Shown piece after piece: positions 59,993 to 64,000 of a DNA stretch of 64,000 nt. Positions within the stretch are counted from its first letter, which is position 1; each line of letters opens with the position of its first letter. The DNA is from Euryarchaeota archaeon Ods02. Lineage in GTDB: Archaea; Halobacteriota; Halobacteria; Halobacteriales; Halorutilaceae. The translations under genes and the position numbers were made by a program. Where the stretch lies: the NCBI GenBank assembly GCA_028751075.1, contig JAQZDA010000003.1, positions 62,001 to 126,000 on the forward strand. The letters are read 5' to 3'. Below the pieces are notes generated by a model. The model saw only the letters and a program-made list of their open reading frames with translations, was not told the origin of the DNA and made no database searches.

Positions 59993-60015
59993 GTTATGGG
60001 AAGTGTGCCCATAAC
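59993..60015 (+). promoter_or_regulatory. Palindromic operator of the DUF6516 toxin-antitoxin operon
   Basis: gttatggg and cccataac form a perfect 8-base inverted repeat with a 7-base centre, immediately before a TATA-like gttaagtacc. ATG 60053 follows about 30 bases later. Probably bound by the winged-helix antitoxin encoded second in this operon. Confidence 0.5.
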
Positions 60016-60052
60016 TGTTAAGTACCAGAATGAGAAACATATCAAGAGGGGC

Positions 60053-60364
60053 ATGACCTGGCAGAAGAGCTGTTCCGAAGAACCGAAGAGTTCGACGACG
60101 GCTCGTTACAGGGTCGTCGCATACTCAGTCGAACCAGACGAACACTACACGGAAGGCGTCAAATACTCGTTCCAGTACTGCGACCAGGAAGACGAGAACG
60201 CCCTTCGGTACGACAACAGCCGACATTCTACCGACATACCGAAACACCACAGACACGTTGGAAGACTCGAGGAGATCGAACCGGTCGAATACTCGGGAGA
60301 CATCGCAGCTCACCTCGAACTGTTCCATACAGAGGTACACAGACTCAGGAAGGAGGGAGCGTGA
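60053..60364 (+). CDS. DUF6516-family toxin-like protein
   Basis: 103 residues from ATG 60053. The pattern ARYRVVAYSVEPDEHYTEGV, then LRYDNSRHSTDIPKHHRHVG, is that of DUF6516 proteins, in which an R-x-D-N and a His-containing P-K-H-H-x-H-V-G segment are conserved. In many archaea such genes precede an HVO_A0114-like winged-helix gene and are predicted toxins, perhaps nucleases. The frame is open upstream to 59972, but the operator and TATA box lie inside that part. The next gene starts directly after the stop. Confidence 0.78.
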   Translation: MTWQKSCSEEPKSSTTARYRVVAYSVEPDEHYTEGVKYSFQYCDQEDENALRYDNSRHSTDIPKHHRHVGRLEEIEPVEYSGDIAAHLELFHTEVHRLRKEGA

Positions 60365-60790
60365 ATGACTGACTACGAACACGACGATGAAGGCGAAGTA
60401 CCTGAAGGCGTCGACTTCGTGATAACCTCCATGCCACACGACCAGTTCGAACGAGAGACGAGACGACGGCTCCAGGAAGCCGTAGATGACGACGAACCAC
60501 AGGACCACGTTCACAACTTCGAGGACCCGAAGAAGGTACAGAAGCTATTCGCACCGAGCAGATTGGACCTGCTCGTCGCGCTACTGGAGGACGACTACGA
60601 AAGCATCAACAGACTCGCACAGGCGGTAGACCGGGACTACAAGGACGTCTACGAGGACCTCCAACTCCTGTCCGACTACGGACTCGTAAGGTTCGACGAC
60701 ACGTCCCCTGGTCGCTCTAAAAAACCATACGTACCATACGAGAACGTACGTGTCGAGGTCGAAGTCGGTCGAACGAAACCAGACGCCTGA
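60365..60790 (+). CDS. HVO_A0114-like winged-helix antitoxin
   Basis: 141 residues. The C-terminal half is the wHTH: FAPSRLDLLVALLEDDYESI, RLAQAVDRDYKDVYEDLQLL with the recognition helix, and SDYGLVRFDD, GRSKKPYVPYENVRVEVEVG as the wing. This is the HVO_A0114 family partner of DUF6516. The N-terminal 60 residues are an acidic arm (DDEGEVPEGVDFVITSMPHD) that could neutralise the toxin. It starts with the base after the toxin stop. A decayed copy of its C-terminus lies directly downstream. Confidence 0.8.
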   Translation: MTDYEHDDEGEVPEGVDFVITSMPHDQFERETRRRLQEAVDDDEPQDHVHNFEDPKKVQKLFAPSRLDLLVALLEDDYESINRLAQAVDRDYKDVYEDLQLLSDYGLVRFDDTSPGRSKKPYVPYENVRVEVEVGRTKPDA

Positions 60791-60828
60791 CCCTGTACAT
60801 ATATCCGCATAGGAACGAGGGGATTGAA

Positions 60829-60974
60829 AGGACGTGCACGGCGACGTCTAACAGCTCGCGGAGTACGGCATAGTCCGGTTCGACGACAGCACACCCGGAC
60901 GACGTAAGAAACCACACGTACCCTACGACAGCGTCAGGGTCGAGGTCGAGGTAGGGGAAGCCGCGGAGGGTTAG
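60829..60974 (+). pseudogene. Remnant of a second HVO_A0114-like antitoxin
   Basis: The frame reads KDVHGDV, a TAA, then QLAEYGIVRFDDSTPGRRKK and PHVPYDSVRVEVEVG before TAG, closely matching the C-terminal wing of the adjacent intact antitoxin (QLLSDYGLVRFDD, SKKPYVPYENVRVEVEVG). The N-terminal half is missing and the frame contains one stop, so it is a dead fragment. It suggests that a paralogous toxin-antitoxin pair once stood here and that most of it was lost. Confidence 0.75.
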
Positions 60975-61004
60975 TCCAGAATACTGCAACGTTCGTTCTC
61001 GAAA

Positions 61005-61667
61005 CTAACGCCCTCTATCCAGTCTATCCGCCAGCGAATCCGGCAGCCCCTCCTCACGTCTGATGTTCTCCTGTACTCTCTCAATCGGGTACTCCACCCT
61101 ACGTAGCTCGACATCCAAGCTGTCGACGTCGACGACGGCGTATCCTGCGCGTGGGTCGCCGTCCCGGGGCTGCCCCACGCTGCCGGGGTTCACGACGACG
61201 CCTTCCAAGAACTCCTCCATCCCCTGGACGTGCGTGTGTCCGAGCACGAGAGAGTCGACGTCGTCCGGCAGGAGGTCGCCGGTGAACTCCTCGGGGTAGG
61301 TGTACCGGTCGGGTGCGCCGGGTGCGCCGTGTGCGAGGTGGACGCCGTCGACGGGTTCGTCTTCCACCGGCAGGTCGGCGACGTACCTGTAGCTGTCGTC
61401 CCGGAGGGCTTCCTGCGTCCAGTCGACGGCTTGGCCGGCGACCGAGTGGAAGCCGAACTCCGTGTCGCCGGTGACGGCGCGGTCGTGGTTACCCGAGATA
61501 GAGGTGACGTCCTCCTGCTGGAAGGTGTCGACGACGGCGTTCGGGTAGGGGTTGTATCCGACGACGTCGCCGGCGTGGACGACGGCGTCGACCGCGGGCA
61601 TGTCCGCGAGCACGGCGTTCAACGCTGGCGCGTTCGCGTGGACGTCGCTGATCAAGCCGACCTTCAT
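61005..61667 (-). CDS. YfcE-like metallophosphoesterase
   Basis: 220 residues from ATG 61667. The calcineurin-like motifs are MKVGLISDVHANAPALNAVL (D-x-H), VVHAGDVVGYNPYP (G-D-x-x-x), ISGNHDRAV (G-N-H-D), and LVLGHTHVQ (G-H-x-H). Small archaeal proteins of this group hydrolyse phosphodiesters or phosphomonoesters of unknown physiological identity. The start follows a TATA-like gttatatacc at about 61691-61700. The frame is open to 61787, but the extra residues have no acidic character. The upstream gene is purO on the same strand. Confidence 0.9.
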   Translation of the reverse strand: MKVGLISDVHANAPALNAVLADMPAVDAVVHAGDVVGYNPYPNAVVDTFQQEDVTSISGNHDRAVTGDTEFGFHSVAGQAVDWTQEALRDDSYRYVADLPVEDEPVDGVHLAHGAPGAPDRYTYPEEFTGDLLPDDVDSLVLGHTHVQGMEEFLEGVVVNPGSVGQPRDGDPRAGYAVVDVDSLDVELRRVEYPIERVQENIRREEGLPDSLADRLDRGR

Positions 61668-61697
61668 CTGAACCCGTCTAAGGTCTCCAGGGTATAT

Positions 61698-61743
61698 AAC
61701 CTTCAGCCGTTGTAGAACGAAACCTTCAGCCGTTGTAGAACGA
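61698..61743 (-). repeat. 23-base perfect tandem duplication at the purO 3' end
   Basis: Bases 61698-61720 are repeated exactly at 61721-61743. The unit includes the last coding bases and stop codon of purO, and it abuts the TATA box of the phosphoesterase gene. Replication slippage is the simplest explanation. It is notable because gene-end duplications also occur at argG and at tRNA 3' ends in this window. Confidence 0.9.
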
Positions 61744-62283
61744 GGTCTCGCCGTCGTACACCGCGCAGGCTGCGACGGGGTGTTCATAGTCGAGGTCGTA
61801 GGCTTTCTCCGCTGCCTCCTCCGCCGACTTCGCGGTGAAGTCGAACGCCCGCGGCCGATCCTCCTCGTACGTCGCCACCAGCGTCGGCTCCTCCACGGCT
61901 TCCACGTGGAGTCCGTCGCGGCGCACCGTCGCCACGTAGCTCTCGCCTTCGCTGTCGACGTAGCCCGCGATACGTGGGGTGTCGTAGTCGTCCTTCTCGA
62001 AGTCCATCGCCAGGAGCGCGAGCGCGAGCGCGTCCCGCGCCGGATACCCTAGCTCTATCTTCTCCGCCACCGGGTCGACGTGGCTTCCGTTGCCGATGAC
62101 GTGTCCGCTGCCGGCGCTGCGGAGGCAGCTGTAGCTCACGTAGGGGTTATCGTAGCTGTCCTCCGGCACCACGGCGAAAGAGCCGTCGTCGTGTTCGCGG
62201 ATGACGCGGTCGGGATACGACCGGCTGCTGACTCGGTAGACCCCGTACTCCGGCGCTATCACGAGGAACCTTCCCAGGTACAT
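61726..62283 (-). CDS. purO: Archaeal IMP cyclohydrolase PurO
   Basis: 185 residues. The family opening [20 protein letters not shown] with [14 protein letters not shown], then [20 protein letters not shown] and [20 protein letters not shown], is diagnostic. PurO replaces the cyclohydrolase half of PurH in archaea and closes the purine ring to IMP. The start is the ATG at 62283. The stop lies in the 23-base duplication. gyrA ends 49 bases upstream on the same strand and the phosphoesterase gene follows, but other purine genes are not in the window. Confidence 0.93.
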   Translation of the reverse strand: MYLGRFLVIAPEYGVYRVSSRSYPDRVIREHDDGSFAVVPEDSYDNPYVSYSCLRSAGSGHVIGNGSHVDPVAEKIELGYPARDALALALLAMDFEKDDYDTPRIAGYVDSEGESYVATVRRDGLHVEAVEEPTLVATYEEDRPRAFDFTAKSAEEAAEKAYDLDYEHPVAACAVYDGETSFYNG

Positions 62284-62331
62284 GGAAGCAAGGAGAAGGG
62301 CGAGTGGATTACTTCTTTCGAACCCGCATCG

Positions 62332-64000
62332 TCAGTTCTCCGACTCTTCAGCGTCAGCGTCCGTCTCGAGAGATGCGTCGGGGTCGAAGGGTTCGACGCT
62401 CGCCACCCGGTCGCCGTCCTCTAGCTTCATCACGACGACGCCCATCGTGTTCCTGCCCTGCAGGCTGACCTCGTCGACGTGGGTGCGCATTATCTGCCCC
62501 TGCTCCGTCATCAAGATGACGTCCTGTCCCTCGCTGACTGCGTTCACGCTGACTGCGCCGCCGTTCCGGCTGTCGGTCTTGATGTCGATGTTGCCGTACC
62601 CGTAACGGGATTGTTTGCTGTACTCGTCGAGCGAGGTGCGTTTGCCGTAGCCGTTCTCCGTCACCGTCAGCAGGGAGGATTCGTCGTCGGCGTAGTCGAA
62701 GCCCGCGACCTCGTCGCCGTCCCGGAGCTTTACGCCGCCGACGCCCTGCGTGTACCTGCCGGTCACCGACACCTCGTCCTCGTCGAAACGGATGGCGTTA
62801 CCGTCACGGGTGCCGATCACGAGCTCGGTTTCTCCATCGGTGACTACGACGTCGACGAGCTCATCTCCTTCACGGAGCTTGATGGCGTTGATGCCCGTCG
62901 ACAGGATGTTGTCGAACTCCTCCGCATGCGTACGGTTCACCATACCCTGCTTCGTCACCATGACCACGCATTCGTCGTCCGTGAAGTCGTCGGTGTTGAC
63001 GACGGCCGTCACCTCTTCGCCGTCGTCGAGGTCGAGTATGTTGACGACGCTTCGGCCGCGCGCCGTACGACCCATCTCCGGCAGCTCGTAGGTCTTGACG
63101 CGGTGGACGCGGCCGTGGTTGGTGAAGCAGAGGACGTAGTCGTGAGTCGACGCCTGGAACACCTGCGAGACCGCGTCGCCTTCCTTGAGGTCGCAGCCGA
63201 TGATACCTTTCCCGCCCCGACGTTGCGCGTCGAACTCCTCCAGGGGCATCCGTTTGGCGTAGCCGTCACGCGTCAACACCACTATCTCGCGGCGTCTGGG
63301 GATGAGGTCCTCGTCCGTGACCTCGTCCCCTGCTTCCTCGACACGGGTGCGTCGTTCGTCGTCGTACCCCTCCTTGATCTCCAGCAGCTCGTCCTTTATC
63401 ACCTGCATGAGCTCGCTCTCGCTCGCGAGTATCTCGTTCAGGCGTTCGATGGTGTCCTGAAGGTCGGTGTACTCGCTCTCTATCTCCTCGGTCTCCAATG
63501 ACGTCAGGCTGCCGAGCTGCATTCGGACGACGTGGTCGCTCTGCTCCTCCGTGAACCCGTACTCCGCCTCCAGCGCCTCCCGTGCGGCGTCGCGGTCCTC
63601 GCTGTCCTGTATGAGCTCGACTACGTCCTCCGCGTTCTCCACGGCGACGAGCCGGCCTTCGAGCACGTGGGCGCGGTCCTCCGCCTCCTCCAGCCGGTGT
63701 TCGGTGCGTCGGGTGACGACCTCCTTCCGATGGGCGACGTACTCCTCTATCATCTCCTTGAGGTCGAGAACCCGGGGTTCCCCGTCGACTAAGGCGAGGT
63801 TGATGACGCTGAACGTCTTCTCCAGACGTGTGTGTTCGTAGAGCTGGTTCTCCACTACCTCCGGCACCGCGTCCCGCCGTAGCTCGACGACGACGCGGAT
63901 TCCGTCGCGGTCGCTCTCGTCACGTATGTCGCGTATGCCTTCGATTGTGCCGTCGTTGACGGAGTCCGCCATCTTCTCGATCAACTTGGATTTGTCGACC
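62332..64000 (-). CDS. gyrA: DNA gyrase subunit A, C-terminal two-thirds (5' end outside the window)
   Basis: The frame enters at base 64000 without a start ([20 protein letters not shown]) and ends at 62332, about 556 residues. It comprises the end of the breakage-reunion domain, the coiled-coil ([40 protein letters not shown]) and the six-bladed DNA-wrapping beta-pinwheel. [10 protein letters not shown] is the GyrA box that distinguishes gyrase from topoisomerase IV. The blades end with DNA-facing repeats such as [12 protein letters not shown] and [12 protein letters not shown]. It introduces negative supercoils with GyrB. Haloarchaea carry gyrBA acquired from bacteria. The last residues are acidic and variable ([16 protein letters not shown]). 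Confidence 0.95.
   Translation of the reverse strand, partial: VDKSKLIEKMADSVNDGTIEGIRDIRDESDRDGIRVVVELRRDAVPEVVENQLYEHTRLEKTFSVINLALVDGEPRVLDLKEMIEEYVAHRKEVVTRRTEHRLEEAEDRAHVLEGRLVAVENAEDVVELIQDSEDRDAAREALEAEYGFTEEQSDHVVRMQLGSLTSLETEEIESEYTDLQDTIERLNEILASESELMQVIKDELLEIKEGYDDERRTRVEEAGDEVTDEDLIPRRREIVVLTRDGYAKRMPLEEFDAQRRGGKGIIGCDLKEGDAVSQVFQASTHDYVLCFTNHGRVHRVKTYELPEMGRTARGRSVVNILDLDDGEEVTAVVNTDDFTDDECVVMVTKQGMVNRTHAEEFDNILSTGINAIKLREGDELVDVVVTDGETELVIGTRDGNAIRFDEDEVSVTGRYTQGVGGVKLRDGDEVAGFDYADDESSLLTVTENGYGKRTSLDEYSKQSRYGYGNIDIKTDSRNGGAVSVNAVSEGQDVILMTEQGQIMRTHVDEVSLQGRNTMGVVVMKLEDGDRVASVEPFDPDASLETDADAEESEN

Overview
The window comes from a halophilic archaeon, in class Halobacteria or a close sister lineage. 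The proteins are strongly acidic (Asp/Glu-rich), and several exported proteins carry twin-arginine lipoprotein signals. Many genes have a TATA-like box about 25-30 bases before the start codon, as in leaderless archaeal transcripts. Marker families are archaeal or haloarchaeal: archaeal IMP cyclohydrolase (PurO), deoxyhypusine synthase, a COG1325-type RNA-binding protein, archaeal class I aldolase, and a PhaR/P/E/C polyester cluster. ATA (Ile) and AGG/AGA (Arg) codons are frequent, unlike well-studied Haloferax or Haloarcula, so a deep-branching lineage is possible. This is an impression by eye, not a count.

Layout. (1) 1-6.7 kb: a nuclease/defence-like group, with an edge-truncated Mrr-like protein divergent from a 1689-residue helicase-nuclease, then an HNH protein. 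(2) 6.7-13.5 kb: enoyl-CoA hydratase, KatG behind a palindromic promoter, and two related Tat lipoproteins, one broken by an amber codon that aligns with a CAG in its paralogue, plus DUF302 and DUF3592 proteins. (3) 13.5-21.7 kb: tRNA-Phe, tRNA-Val, and ammonium assimilation by glutamate dehydrogenase and glutamate synthase, with a zinc-finger microprotein and a CPBP protease between them. (4) 21.7-31.9 kb: a CcdA/TlpA/SCO operon, arginase, aldo-keto reductase, an acyl-CoA carboxylase beta subunit with an unusual N-terminal domain, a frameshifted pilin, a HEAT-repeat protein and an SDR. (5) 31.9-36.7 kb: BKACE, enoyl-CoA hydratase, an R2-like ligand-binding oxidase, an F420-type reductase, cupin, sirtuin and tRNA-Glu. 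(6) 36.9-41.1 kb: a complete polyhydroxyalkanoate locus, phaB facing phaR-phaP-phaE-phaC, with phaJ divergent. (7) 41-48 kb: a PNPOx-like protein, unknown genes, deoxyhypusine synthase, a P450 and a luciferase-like oxidoreductase. (8) 48-48.5 kb: tRNA-Arg followed by a ladder of tRNA-3'-end repeats. (9) 48.5-57.3 kb: CBS protein divergent from aldolase and fructose-1,6-bisphosphatase, then DCC1/LMF1-type proteins, citrate synthase, oxidoreductases and small genes. (10) 57.3-64 kb: ACT protein and argG, a toxin-antitoxin pair bracketed by a duplicated argG 3' end, a second toxin-antitoxin pair with a decayed antitoxin copy, then phosphoesterase, purO and the 3' part of gyrA.

Central metabolism is coherent. 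GDH plus GOGAT assimilate ammonium, aldolase plus FBPase run gluconeogenesis, citrate synthase draws on acetyl-CoA, and PhaB/PhaJ feed the PHA synthase.

The least ordinary structure is the set of repeats built from tRNA 3' ends downstream of three of the four tRNA genes. At tRNA-Arg five units recur every 64-91 bases. Four of them can fold as a minihelix, an acceptor-like outer stem around a compensated hairpin. The argG-end duplication around a toxin-antitoxin module and the helicase-nuclease neighbourhood come next in interest.
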